Below are positions 34,867-43,781 of a stretch of DNA of 64,000 nucleotides, piece after piece. Position 1 is the stretch's first letter. The number at the start of each line of letters is the position of its first letter. The notes under the pieces are model-generated. The model was given only the letters and a program-made list of their open reading frames with translations. It did no database searches and had not been told where the DNA came from. Origin of the DNA: Pseudomonadota bacterium (GTDB lineage Bacteria > Pseudomonadota > Alphaproteobacteria > Sphingomonadales > Govanellaceae); NCBI GenBank assembly GCA_003577275.1, contig QEVO01000002.1, positions 124,001 through 188,000 on the forward strand, in the 5' to 3' direction. Position numbers and translations under genes: made by a program.

Positions 34867-34958
34867 GTCATCGCGAGGCGCGTAACGCGCCGTGGCGATC
34901 CAGAAAAGCGGCAGAAATTAACAAGATTCTGGATTGCTTCGCTGGCGCTCGCAATGAC
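34867..34958. repeat. GTCATCGCGAG palindromic intergenic repeat, copy B
   Basis: GTCATCGCGAG (34867-34877) and CTCGCAATGAC (34948-34958) bound a 92-base unit with internal GTGGCGATCCAG and CTGGATTGCTTCG. It lies between the MarR gene and the convergent MtrB-like gene. Confidence 0.85.
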
Positions 34959-35002
34959 AATCATACCTCGCCATGACTGATCGGGCGTTTTTCGACAGCC
35001 GG

Positions 35003-37243
35003 CTAGAACCGGTAAATCGTCGACAGCCCGATCACATGCACGTCATAATCCGGCCCCTGATTACCCAGGCCGATGGCGAAACGCATGGTGTTCGGTTCCA
35101 CGCCGTCCAAGGCGTAATCAGTCACGCGGTAGGACTGGAACTGATACCTTAAGCGTAGCCACATCTGCTTGGAGTAATGATAATCGGCCTTGACGTCGAT
35201 ATTGTGCAGGGTGGTCTTCAAATCCGGCAGTGGGGCGAGGGTGAGCGCCGTGCCGGCAGTCATGTCAGAACTGGTGACCGCCCGCGAGAAGTAGTAATCG
35301 AAGCCGAGATCTAGCTTGTCCTCGATGGCGGCCCATTCGGCGGCAAAACCCACGGTGTGAATTTTGTCCCGGATGTCGTTGGTCCAGCCGCGCAGACCAA
35401 AGTTGACCATATCGGCGGGTGGCGTAGTGCTGCTCCATGATAACGCGATTTGATCATACCGCAGCCTTTGGTAGGTATAGTAGACTTGGTAGGAGATGGC
35501 GTCGCTGACCTGATAGGAGGCATCCAGCGTGCCGGTGAATTGCCGACTTTTCGTCAAGCCGATGGTCGACTTGTTATAATCATCATCGTTGTATCGGCCG
35601 ACCAAGGTAAAGGTGAGTTTGTCATCGGCCAGCCAGTTGGCGGAACCTTGCACCTTCAGGCGGTTGCGGTCGGCGATAAAGTACTTGCGCATCAACGGGT
35701 GGTTATCAAACTCCTCTTCCGGATCGGGGCCGAGGAATTCGTCGGTATGGCTGGAAATGACGGCGATGTTATCGTCATAGTCACTACCGTTGCGGTCTGC
35801 ATATTCCACGCTGACCCAGGTATGAACGGTCGCCGAAGGATTGGCGTTCAGCTTACCTTTAATGCTATGCTCCTTGGTCTTGGAGACTTCCGAGAAGGTG
35901 CGCTCCAACTGATCGTAAGCGTACCCCAGCGTCAGCTTGGCGCCGCCGGAGAGGCGATACGCGCCCTCCACTTCAACCATGTGCTGCTTGCGGCTGTAGG
36001 GCTGATTAATCCGCGCGGTGGAACTCGCCAGTGTTCCTTGATTGGCCGAATCGGCGGGGACGACGACGAAAATGTCCCGTGGCGTGTTGTTGTCGCGGTC
36101 TTCAAAGCGATAATTGGCGCGCATATTGAACTTTGGCGTCACCTGCGACGTCACGCCGAAGGTGGCCAGGATGGTGTCGATCTCGCCATCCAGAGAATCC
36201 CGGGGCAGGGCGATCGGCGCCAGAATCCCGGGGTTGATGGTGAACGGCAGGAACGGGTCGTTCTGCGTCAAGTGGCCGTAAGAAATGTTCGCGGTTGCTC
36301 GCGTCGTCGGCGAAATCAGATAGCTGCCGGCGAAGCGGACATGATGCGCCTTGTTGTCCGGTGGCAGGCCCAGCAAGCCATAGCCGGTGGGATAGGACAC
36401 CGAAGCCGGCCAAGAGCCAGTGTAAGCATTTTGGAACAACAGCCCGTCGTTGTTATCCCGGAATACCGACAGATTGTAACTCAAAACGAAGTGCCCCTTC
36501 TTACCGGCAAAGCCGAGAGAAACGTCAAAGTTGTCAGTTTCATAATTGATTGGCTCCGGCACGATGGCGGCGGCCGGGTTGCCGCCGGTGCTGCCGAAGA
36601 TCGCCGCAATGGTCTGGTCGCCAGTCTTGTTCTCGCGGGTAAACGAGCTTCTCACCGTCCACCCTTGCGCCGCCAGCCAGGCAAAACCGCCGCCGTATTT
36701 CTGGCGCTGATACTTGATGTTGACGTCCTGCAAATCAGCAACCAGATTGGTCATCTGCGCCGTATTGCGGTTGCCGGGCACCCAGTTGGCCGGCAAGGTC
36801 AGCGAGGCGCCGTCATTTGAAATGATGTAGGGCGTGCGCGCGTCGTCATGCAGGTACTTCGGCGTCGCGGCATAAAGGGCAAACAGACCGAACTTGCCCT
36901 GCTTGCCGTATTCGGCGCGAATAGCCCGGGATTCCAGACCAAGGTTGGTGCCGGTCAGGGTGTAATACTCGCCATCGCCGCTATCGTAAGGGTCGCGGAT
37001 CTGCAGACTCAAGTTGCCGATGATGAACGGCCCCTTGGTTTCCAGGCCGGAATATTCGCCGAATTTATAGGAGTCTTCGCTGACCCAACCGACGCCCAGT
37101 TCAACCTCACTGGTATAGATGGGCTTCGGTTCTTTGGGCTTGGCTTCGCCGATGTCGAAGTCCATCTCCTGCGCGACGGCGGCCATGGGCAGAAGCCACA
37201 GGGCGGCCGTCTGAAGCAATGTTGCAGACCGTTTCCTCATCAT
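35003..37243 (-). CDS. MtrB/PioB-family outer-membrane beta-barrel
   Basis: A 746-residue protein with a signal peptide (cleaved after VAQ, about residue 25) and alternating amphipathic strands throughout, ending in Phe as outer-membrane barrels do (STIYRF). Length and the early GVGWVSEDSYKFGEYSGLE segment fit the MtrB/PioB group, whose barrels sheath a decaheme cytochrome to carry electrons across the outer membrane. The CxxC near the N-terminus seen in Shewanella MtrB is absent. It is the last gene of the napC-cytochrome-decaheme-barrel operon. Confidence 0.87.
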   Translation of the reverse strand: MMRKRSATLLQTAALWLLPMAAVAQEMDFDIGEAKPKEPKPIYTSEVELGVGWVSEDSYKFGEYSGLETKGPFIIGNLSLQIRDPYDSGDGEYYTLTGTNLGLESRAIRAEYGKQGKFGLFALYAATPKYLHDDARTPYIISNDGASLTLPANWVPGNRNTAQMTNLVADLQDVNIKYQRQKYGGGFAWLAAQGWTVRSSFTRENKTGDQTIAAIFGSTGGNPAAAIVPEPINYETDNFDVSLGFAGKKGHFVLSYNLSVFRDNNDGLLFQNAYTGSWPASVSYPTGYGLLGLPPDNKAHHVRFAGSYLISPTTRATANISYGHLTQNDPFLPFTINPGILAPIALPRDSLDGEIDTILATFGVTSQVTPKFNMRANYRFEDRDNNTPRDIFVVVPADSANQGTLASSTARINQPYSRKQHMVEVEGAYRLSGGAKLTLGYAYDQLERTFSEVSKTKEHSIKGKLNANPSATVHTWVSVEYADRNGSDYDDNIAVISSHTDEFLGPDPEEEFDNHPLMRKYFIADRNRLKVQGSANWLADDKLTFTLVGRYNDDDYNKSTIGLTKSRQFTGTLDASYQVSDAISYQVYYTYQRLRYDQIALSWSSTTPPADMVNFGLRGWTNDIRDKIHTVGFAAEWAAIEDKLDLGFDYYFSRAVTSSDMTAGTALTLAPLPDLKTTLHNIDVKADYHYSKQMWLRLRYQFQSYRVTDYALDGVEPNTMRFAIGLGNQGPDYDVHVIGLSTIYRF

Positions 37244-37294
37244 AGCGACACCTTTTTGCGTCCTAAACGTTGTCCCTCGGGGCGAAAGTCAAGA

Positions 37295-38239
37295 CTACCT
37301 TGTGAACCTTACCCCCGAGGGATGGTTCGATCCGTGGACTTTGTTGTGACAGTTCAGACAGCCTTTCGCCAGAATGCGTTCGCCGGTGCCGGTGGGCGGC
37401 AGCGAAGCGCCGCTGTAAAGCGTGCTCGGATGGAACGATTCCATATGGCACTCCTGGCAAAGATAAGGCGTGCGTACCTTTAACAGACGTTCCTGGGTCG
37501 ATCCGTGCGGCGTATGACAGTTGGTGCAGTCATCGCGTACCGGGGCGTGCTCCCACAGGAAGGGGCCGCGTTTCTCGGTATGGCAGGTGTAACAAAGCTC
37601 GTTGAGCGACGCTTCTTTCAAAAGCTTCGGCCCGAACGATCCATGCGGATTGTGACAATCCGTGCAGATGACGGCGCCCTCCTTGATGGGATGGCGCGAA
37701 CGCTGACGGTATTGCGCGCGTTGCTCCACATGGCAGGTAAAGCAAACATCCGCCTGGGTGGTGCGCGTCAGGATTGGATCCTTGGTGGCGTGTATGGTAT
37801 GGCAGGCGGCGCAGGGTTGATCGGCGTTATGATGGGCGCTTGCCTGCCAGTTCATGCGCAGGCCGCCTTCATGGCAGCCTAAGCAGACTTTGTTCTGTTC
37901 TTCTACCGGCGTCGATGACTTGACGCCAAACGTCACCGATACCGGCGGCCGCTTGTCGCTGCCTTCCTCTTTGCGCAGATGCTGCGGGCTGGCGCCATGG
38001 CAGGTCTCGCAGTCATGGGAAGCGAACGGCGTGCGCGCGTCCGCCTTTTGCGCATGCGGCGTATGCAGGATGAGCGTCACCGGCGGTTCGTCGTGGCACT
38101 CCATGCAGGTTTGCGCGCCCTTCGCCGCATAGGGCTTCTCCGCGGTTTCCTGGCCGTTGGCCGCGCCTGTCGCCAAGCTTATTCCCGCCACGGCATAAAG
38201 GATAATCGCGAGCGCTGGAATTGGCTGGAGTTTCATCAT
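37295..38239 (-). CDS. DmsE/MtrA-family decaheme c-type cytochrome
   Basis: A 314-residue periplasmic cytochrome with a signal peptide and exactly ten CxxCH heme motifs (CMECH, CETCH, CLGCH, CAACH, CFTCH, CTDCH, CYTCH, CTNCH, CQECH, CLNCH). Size and heme count equal those of MtrA, DmsE and PioA core domains, which sit inside the MtrB-type barrel. Many distal His residues are also present, consistent with bis-His ligation. It would carry electrons between the NapC-type protein and the outside. Confidence 0.93.
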   Translation of the reverse strand: MMKLQPIPALAIILYAVAGISLATGAANGQETAEKPYAAKGAQTCMECHDEPPVTLILHTPHAQKADARTPFASHDCETCHGASPQHLRKEEGSDKRPPVSVTFGVKSSTPVEEQNKVCLGCHEGGLRMNWQASAHHNADQPCAACHTIHATKDPILTRTTQADVCFTCHVEQRAQYRQRSRHPIKEGAVICTDCHNPHGSFGPKLLKEASLNELCYTCHTEKRGPFLWEHAPVRDDCTNCHTPHGSTQERLLKVRTPYLCQECHMESFHPSTLYSGASLPPTGTGERILAKGCLNCHNKVHGSNHPSGVRFTR

Positions 38240-38280
38240 GGCCCCACTGTCCTTTCGCGTTTCAGCACCCTAAATATTCA

Positions 38281-39234
38281 TTACTGTTTTAACGCCGGCA
38301 CCGCCGCGGTCTTGTCGTCCAAGGCGAGGCTGTAGCCGAACGAGACATAGTGATGGCGGCCATCCGCAAAGGAATCATGGATGGCGAATCCTATGGCATA
38401 AGTCTTTCCCGGGGCGATGGCCTTTTCATATGGCCCGGCGGCTTTCAGCGGCCGACTGAGCACCACCGTCCAAACGCCGTTCTGCAACTCGGCGTTGGCC
38501 TTGACGGCGCCAGGCGTGGTCGCCTCGCGCGCTTTCAGGATGTGGCCGGCGGTCGCTGTTGCCGGCTTACCCGAATTGAGGTGCGCCTGCCAGTATTCCA
38601 GATAGTGGCCACTGGCAGCGAGCGCGGCGATCTCGGCATCGGTTTTATAGTTGAGTCCGCCGCCCTGACGGGTGATTTTGATACGTGATTTCGCCAGATA
38701 TTTCTTGATGTCCTGTCCCGCCGGGTGGGAGGCCATGCCGTTGGCGTCGTCATGGCATACGCCCCAGCAGCCGGCGCGAGTCGCCTCAGGGACGGCGCCG
38801 TCATCGAGTAGCACCGTAACCTTGGCCTGATCCTTCCCCTCGGGCTTAATTTTCAGATTCTGATCCGGCCATTGCAGGCGGAGGTAAAGATTGGCGGCGT
38901 CATAGGCGGCTTTGACATTCATCGTCACCGAGCCACGCTTGCCGGGAATGGGCGCCGGCTCCAGCTTCTTGCCGGTGACGATGCGCTCGCCCATCTCCTT
39001 CTGTTCGCCCTCGTGGCAATCGACGCAATTCTTGCCGCCGCGAAACTTGGGCGCGCCGCTGTGATCTTTCTCCGTCAGCACCCATTCCCAGGAGGCTTGA
39101 CCAGGATAGAAGAGAGCAATGTCTTTGCCTGAAGCTTTGCTCCAGTCGATGGCGAACGCCGGCGAGGCAGCCAGACAAAAGCCAAGGGCGGCAACATTCA
39201 GAGCGTACGAACGACGACGAAATTCGAAACTCAT
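38281..39234 (-). CDS. cytochrome with ethylbenzene-dehydrogenase-type heme domain
   Basis: A 317-residue exported protein. After the signal peptide (ending near AFA, residue 28), one CVDCH motif at about 70 binds heme c. A second, unusual CWGVCH (CxxxCH) stands near 157, in the middle of a beta-sandwich domain of the ethylbenzene dehydrogenase gamma/cytochrome c-552 DMSO-reductase-like type (from NVKAAYDAANLYLRLQW to HHYVSFGYSLALD). It sits between napC and the decaheme gene and probably shuttles electrons in the periplasm. No catalytic molybdenum subunit is nearby. Confidence 0.8.
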   Translation of the reverse strand: MSFEFRRRSYALNVAALGFCLAASPAFAIDWSKASGKDIALFYPGQASWEWVLTEKDHSGAPKFRGGKNCVDCHEGEQKEMGERIVTGKKLEPAPIPGKRGSVTMNVKAAYDAANLYLRLQWPDQNLKIKPEGKDQAKVTVLLDDGAVPEATRAGCWGVCHDDANGMASHPAGQDIKKYLAKSRIKITRQGGGLNYKTDAEIAALAASGHYLEYWQAHLNSGKPATATAGHILKAREATTPGAVKANAELQNGVWTVVLSRPLKAAGPYEKAIAPGKTYAIGFAIHDSFADGRHHYVSFGYSLALDDKTAAVPALKQ

Positions 39235-39285
39235 ACTTTCCTCCTTACAGCCATTGCGCGTCCACTGGCACCGGGAATTAATTTT

Positions 39286-39891
39286 TTACAGAGTGAAGGA
39301 TTCCTCCTCGGTGCTGGGGGCGGGAGCCTCCACTTGGACGGGTTTGTGAGCGATTCCTTTATGGCAATCGATGCAGGTCTCGCCGGATTTCTTCATGTCT
39401 TCATGCTGGGCCCTGGCCCGCGGTCGATGCAGGCTTAAATCCCAATTATCGGTGTGATGGCAGGTGCGGCAGGTGGCGGAGTCATTCGCCTTCATCTTTG
39501 CCCATATACGTTTGGCGAGCTCCGGTCGCACCGCCTCGAACTTTTCCGGGGTGTCCACATAACCAGTTATGTGCAGCACCAACTCTTTCGTCGCCACCAC
39601 CTTGTGCGCTACGGTGGCGATCCAATTGCCGGACGGCACGTGACAGTCGGCGCACGATGGGCGAATGCCCGAGCGTGTTACATAATGCGGCGATTTTTTG
39701 TATTCCTGATAAACGGTATCGCGCATCTCATGGCACGAGATGCAGAACTCCATGGTGTTGGTGTATTGAACGAAACTGGCGAAGGCGCCGGAAAAAATCA
39801 CGCCGGCGCCAAATATAATAATTGCCGGTAGCAGATACGGACTATACTTACGCCACCCCCGTTTTTCCGGCCGTTGTCCGTCGCCCTCCAT
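39286..39891 (-). CDS. NapC/NirT-family tetraheme quinol dehydrogenase
   Basis: A 201-residue membrane-anchored cytochrome. One N-terminal transmembrane helix (residues 17-40) is followed by four CxxCH motifs (CISCH, CADCH, CRTCH, CIDCH). This is the layout of NapC, NirT and CymA, which oxidise quinols and pass electrons to periplasmic partners. It is the first gene of the conduit operon, so quinol is the probable electron donor (or acceptor, if flow is inward). Its upstream region contains an FNR-like site at 40007-40020. Confidence 0.92.
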   Translation of the reverse strand: MEGDGQRPEKRGWRKYSPYLLPAIIIFGAGVIFSGAFASFVQYTNTMEFCISCHEMRDTVYQEYKKSPHYVTRSGIRPSCADCHVPSGNWIATVAHKVVATKELVLHITGYVDTPEKFEAVRPELAKRIWAKMKANDSATCRTCHHTDNWDLSLHRPRARAQHEDMKKSGETCIDCHKGIAHKPVQVEAPAPSTEEESFTL

Positions 39892-40006
39892 GGCATGCCC
39901 TTTCGTGTGCTGACGTTATCCTCATTCCGTTACTTAGAAAATATTTGAATGTTTGTTGGAGCGGCTGAATTGATTGAAATTCTATACCCTCTCGCCGCTT
40001 AATTCG

Positions 40007-40020
40007 TTGAGTGGGATCAA
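40007..40020. promoter_or_regulatory. FNR/FixK-type site between the conduit operon and the ferredoxin oxidoreductase gene
   Basis: TTGAG-TGGG-ATCAA differs at one base from the FNR consensus TTGAT-N4-ATCAA. It lies 116 bases upstream of the napC-type start and 269 bases upstream of the divergent oxidoreductase start. The 397-base spacer (39892-40288) has no credible gene and is A/T rich from 40060 to 40150, which suits promoters. Oxygen control of the conduit is the natural reading. Confidence 0.65.
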
Positions 40021-40288
40021 AGATCTGTCTTTTTTCTGCCAGCCATCTTATCCCCGATAATATAGTATGGCTATATATTTTGCTTTACTGCGGGAAAAAT
40101 ATTACAAATATACATATAACCATAGATATATATTTATTTTCAAAATGGCGCAAATTGAATTACTGAAATCGGGAAAAAACCCCTTGTTCCGCCGCGGGAA
40201 GCGGCGAGGGGCCGTGCGAATTTCTTTGTTCTCGGAGCGTTCGCTGGCTACCATGCGGTCTTTAAGTAACAGACCACAGAGTGACTCC

Positions 40289-43200
40289 ATGACTGCGACG
40301 CTGACCCCGATCACCCTTGACGATAAGTACCTGGCGACCGAGGGCCGGATATTCCTCTCCGGCACCCAGGCTCTGGTAAAGCTGCCCTTGCTGCAACGCC
40401 GGCTCGACGCCGTGCGCGGGCTTAATACGGCGGGCTACATCTCCGGCTATCGCGGCTCGCCCCTGGGCAACCTGGATGCCGAGTTGTGGGCGGCCAAGGG
40501 CTTTCTTGAGGAAAACCACATCCGCTTCCAGCCCGGCGTCAACGAGGATCTGGCGGCTACCGCCTGCTGGGGCACCCAGCAGGTAAAATTCCTGCCCGGC
40601 GCCAAGTATGACGGCGTGTTCGCCATGTGGTACGGCAAGGGACCGGGGGTGGATCGCGCCGGCGATCCGTTCAAGCATGGCAACATGGCCGGCGCCAGCC
40701 GACATGGCGGCGTCCTGGTGCTGACCGGCGATGACCATGGCGGCAAATCCTCCACCACCGCCCATCAGTCGGAGCAGGCGTTGATCGCCGCCATGATTCC
40801 GGTGCTCAATCCCGCCAGCATCCAGGACTATCTCGATTTCGGCATCATCGGCTGGGGAATGTCGCGCTTCGCCGGTCTGTGGGTTGGCTTCAAGTGCCTC
40901 ACCGAAACGGTGGAAACCTCGGGCACGGTGATCATCGACCGGCGGCGGTTCGATCTGATGCAGCCGGAAGGCGTGGTGCGGGCCGGCGAGCCGGTGCCGC
41001 ACTTCGCGCCGCTGCTGGACGAGGAATTAATGCTGACCGTGCGTCTGCCGGCGGCGCAAGCCTTCGCCCGCGCCAACGGCATCGACCAGGCGATCTTGTG
41101 GCCCGAGCGGCGACGCTTGGGCATTATTGCCGTCGGCAAGGCGGCGCTCGACGCCCAGGATGCCCTCGGCATGCTGGGGCTTAACCCCGACCGCGCCCAG
41201 GACCTAGGCATCGGCCTCTTTAAGGTTGGCCTGTCGTGGCCCTTGGAGCCGGTGGCCATCGGCGAATTCGCCCGCGGTTTTGACGAACTCCTCGTGATCG
41301 AGGAGAAGCGGCCGCTGGTGGAGGATCAGTTGGCGCGGCTTCTCTATAACATGCCGGCCGATCAGCGGCCGCGCCTGTCGGGCAAGAAAACGCCGGATGG
41401 CGCGCCGTTGCTCGCCGCCCATGGCGAATTGCCGGCGGAAGCCATCGCTCTGGCGCTGGCTGCCCGGTTGTCGGCGGTCGGCCTGGAGGAGGATGTGTCG
41501 GCCAGGCGCGACGCCATCGCGGCGCGGCTCCAGGCGGCGAAAAAAACCGGCGCGTCAGTGCCGGTGCGCACCCCTGGATTTTGCTCCGGCTGTCCGCACA
41601 ACACCTCGACCAAGCTGCCCGAAGGCAGTGTCGCGTTCGCCGGCATCGGCTGCCACACCATGGCGATGTTTCTCGGCGATCGGCCGACAATGCCGGCAAC
41701 CCAGATGGGCGGCGAGGGGGCGAACTGGATCGGCATGAGCGCCTTTAGCGACACCCCGCACGTCTTTCAAAATCTCGGCGACGGCACCTATTTTCATTCC
41801 GGCCTGATGGCGGTCCGCGCCGCTGTCGCCTCCGGCGCCAACATCACCTACAAGATCCTTTACAACGATGCGGTGGCGATGACCGGCGGCCAGCCGGTGG
41901 ACGGTCCGTTGACCGTGCCCGATGTGGCAGCGCAACTGCGCGCCGAGCGGGTGCAGGAGATCGTCATCGTCACCGACGAGCCGCACAAATACCGTGGCGT
42001 GGCGCTGCCTGCGGGGGTATCGGTCCATCATCGGGATGAATTGATCGCCATCGAGCGCCGGCTGCGCGAGGTTAAGGGCGTATCCGCCCTGATCTATGAT
42101 CAGGTGTGCGCGGCGGAGAAGCGCCGGCGGCGTAAGCGCGGCGCGTTTCCCGATCCGGCCAAGCGCTATTTCATCAACACAGCGGTGTGCGAAGGCTGCG
42201 GCGATTGCGGCCGGCAATCCAACTGCGCCAGTCTGGTGCCGGCGGAGACCAGCTTCGGACGCAAGCGGCAGATCGATCAGGCCACCTGCAACAAGGATTA
42301 TTCCTGCGTCAAAGGCTTCTGTCCTTCCTTTGTCACCGTGCTGGGCGGCGAACTGCGCTCGGCTCCAGCCCGCGCCGTCACCGATTTGACCCTGCCCGAG
42401 CTGCCGTCGCCGACGCTGCCGCCGCTGCAAGGGGTTTATAATTTGGTCATCACCGGCATCGGCGGCACCGGCGTGGTGACGGTGGGGGCGGTGCTGGGCA
42501 TGGCCGCCCACCTGGAAGGGCATGCCTCGCGTCTTCTCGATCTGACCGGGTTGAGTCAGAAGAACGGCGCGGTGATGAGTCACGTGCGGCTGGCGGCGAC
42601 GGGCGATCACTTAACCGTGGGGCGTATCGGCGTCGCCCAGGCGGATGCGGTCATCGGTTGCGATCTGGTGGTGGCGGCCGGCGTCGAGGCGGCGCGCACC
42701 TATGACCGCAATCGCACCCGGGCGGTGGTCAATTCTCACATCGTACCGACCATGGCGTTTCAACAGAACCCAGACATGTCCTTCGATCGCCGGCGGTTGC
42801 TGACGGCGCTCAGTGACCGGGCGGAGATGGTAAGCGATGGCGCGATCGACGCCACGCAGGCGGCGATGCGGCTCTTTGGCAGCAACATTCTCGCCAACAT
42901 GCTGATGGTCGGCTTCGCTTGGCAGAAAGGGCTGGTGCCCATATCGGAGGAAGCGATCCTAAAGGCGATCGAACTGAATGGCGTCTCGGTGACGGCCAAT
43001 CACTCGGCCTTCCGCTGGGGACGTTTTGCCGCCGCCGATCCTCACGGTTTTCGCCGCCATGTGTACGGCAATGATGAAGAACCCGGCGAACCAGCGCCGC
43101 AAACGTTCGAGGAAATGCTCGGCGAACGGCAGCTATTTCTGGCCGATTACCAAAGCCGGCGCTACGGCCGCGCATTCCGCCGCTTCGTCGATGACGTTAC

Positions 43201-43756
43201 GGCGCGCGAGGAGGCCATGCTGCCGGGCAGCCGCGTCCTCTCCACGGCGGTGGCGAAAAACCTGTTCAAGCTCATGGCCTATAAGGATGAATACGAAGTG
43301 GCGAGGCTTTATACCGATGGCCGCTTCCAGGATGAGTTGCGGCGAACATTCAAAGGCGACATCAGCCTGCGCTTCAATCTGGCGCCGCCGCTCCTGGCGC
43401 GGCGTGACAAGCTCACCGGACATTTGCAGAAGCGTGAATTCGGCTGGTGGCTTTATCCGCTATTTACGCATCTGGCGAAATTTCGCTTCCTGCGCGGCAC
43501 GCCTTTCGATCCCTTCGGTTACACGGCGGAACGGCGCACCGAGCGGGCGCTGATTGTCGAGTATAAAAAACTGGTGCAGCAGATTCTGGAAGGGTTGACG
43601 CCGCAGCGCCTGGCGCAGGCGGTGGAAATTGTAGAGAGAGCGGATAAGATTCGCGGTTTTGGCCATATCAAAGAAGCAGCCATCGCCGAGTACCGCAAGG
43701 ATATCGAGAACCTTCTTGACGCCTACCAAAAATCGCCCCGAGACGTAGCCGCGTGA
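40289..43756 (+). CDS. fused indolepyruvate:ferredoxin oxidoreductase
   Basis: A 1155-residue enzyme joining the alpha and beta subunits of indolepyruvate:ferredoxin oxidoreductase, which converts aryl pyruvates to aryl-acetyl-CoA with reduction of ferredoxin. The N-terminal pyrimidine-binding part (YISGYRGSPLGNLD) is followed by a TPP part (GFCSGCPHNTS, GIGCHTMAMF, MGGEGANWIG) and a CoA-domain region (ITGIGGTGVVTVGAVLG). Cys residues of an iron-sulfur site lie in CEGCGDCG and CNKDYSCVKGFCP. ATG 40289 is used because the 74 codons before it are A/T rich and unlike the family. It shares its promoter region with the conduit operon. Confidence 0.92.
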   Translation: MTATLTPITLDDKYLATEGRIFLSGTQALVKLPLLQRRLDAVRGLNTAGYISGYRGSPLGNLDAELWAAKGFLEENHIRFQPGVNEDLAATACWGTQQVKFLPGAKYDGVFAMWYGKGPGVDRAGDPFKHGNMAGASRHGGVLVLTGDDHGGKSSTTAHQSEQALIAAMIPVLNPASIQDYLDFGIIGWGMSRFAGLWVGFKCLTETVETSGTVIIDRRRFDLMQPEGVVRAGEPVPHFAPLLDEELMLTVRLPAAQAFARANGIDQAILWPERRRLGIIAVGKAALDAQDALGMLGLNPDRAQDLGIGLFKVGLSWPLEPVAIGEFARGFDELLVIEEKRPLVEDQLARLLYNMPADQRPRLSGKKTPDGAPLLAAHGELPAEAIALALAARLSAVGLEEDVSARRDAIAARLQAAKKTGASVPVRTPGFCSGCPHNTSTKLPEGSVAFAGIGCHTMAMFLGDRPTMPATQMGGEGANWIGMSAFSDTPHVFQNLGDGTYFHSGLMAVRAAVASGANITYKILYNDAVAMTGGQPVDGPLTVPDVAAQLRAERVQEIVIVTDEPHKYRGVALPAGVSVHHRDELIAIERRLREVKGVSALIYDQVCAAEKRRRRKRGAFPDPAKRYFINTAVCEGCGDCGRQSNCASLVPAETSFGRKRQIDQATCNKDYSCVKGFCPSFVTVLGGELRSAPARAVTDLTLPELPSPTLPPLQGVYNLVITGIGGTGVVTVGAVLGMAAHLEGHASRLLDLTGLSQKNGAVMSHVRLAATGDHLTVGRIGVAQADAVIGCDLVVAAGVEAARTYDRNRTRAVVNSHIVPTMAFQQNPDMSFDRRRLLTALSDRAEMVSDGAIDATQAAMRLFGSNILANMLMVGFAWQKGLVPISEEAILKAIELNGVSVTANHSAFRWGRFAAADPHGFRRHVYGNDEEPGEPAPQTFEEMLGERQLFLADYQSRRYGRAFRRFVDDVTAREEAMLPGSRVLSTAVAKNLFKLMAYKDEYEVARLYTDGRFQDELRRTFKGDISLRFNLAPPLLARRDKLTGHLQKREFGWWLYPLFTHLAKFRFLRGTPFDPFGYTAERRTERALIVEYKKLVQQILEGLTPQRLAQAVEIVERADKIRGFGHIKEAAIAEYRKDIENLLDAYQKSPRDVAA

Positions 43757-43781
43757 GCTATGACGATCGTGGATCTAAAGT

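Noticed and set aside
40067..40288. Extended N-terminus of the ferredoxin oxidoreductase from 40067
   Set aside because: The extra 74 codons are A/T rich promoter-like sequence and do not resemble the family start, so the ATG at 40289 was used.
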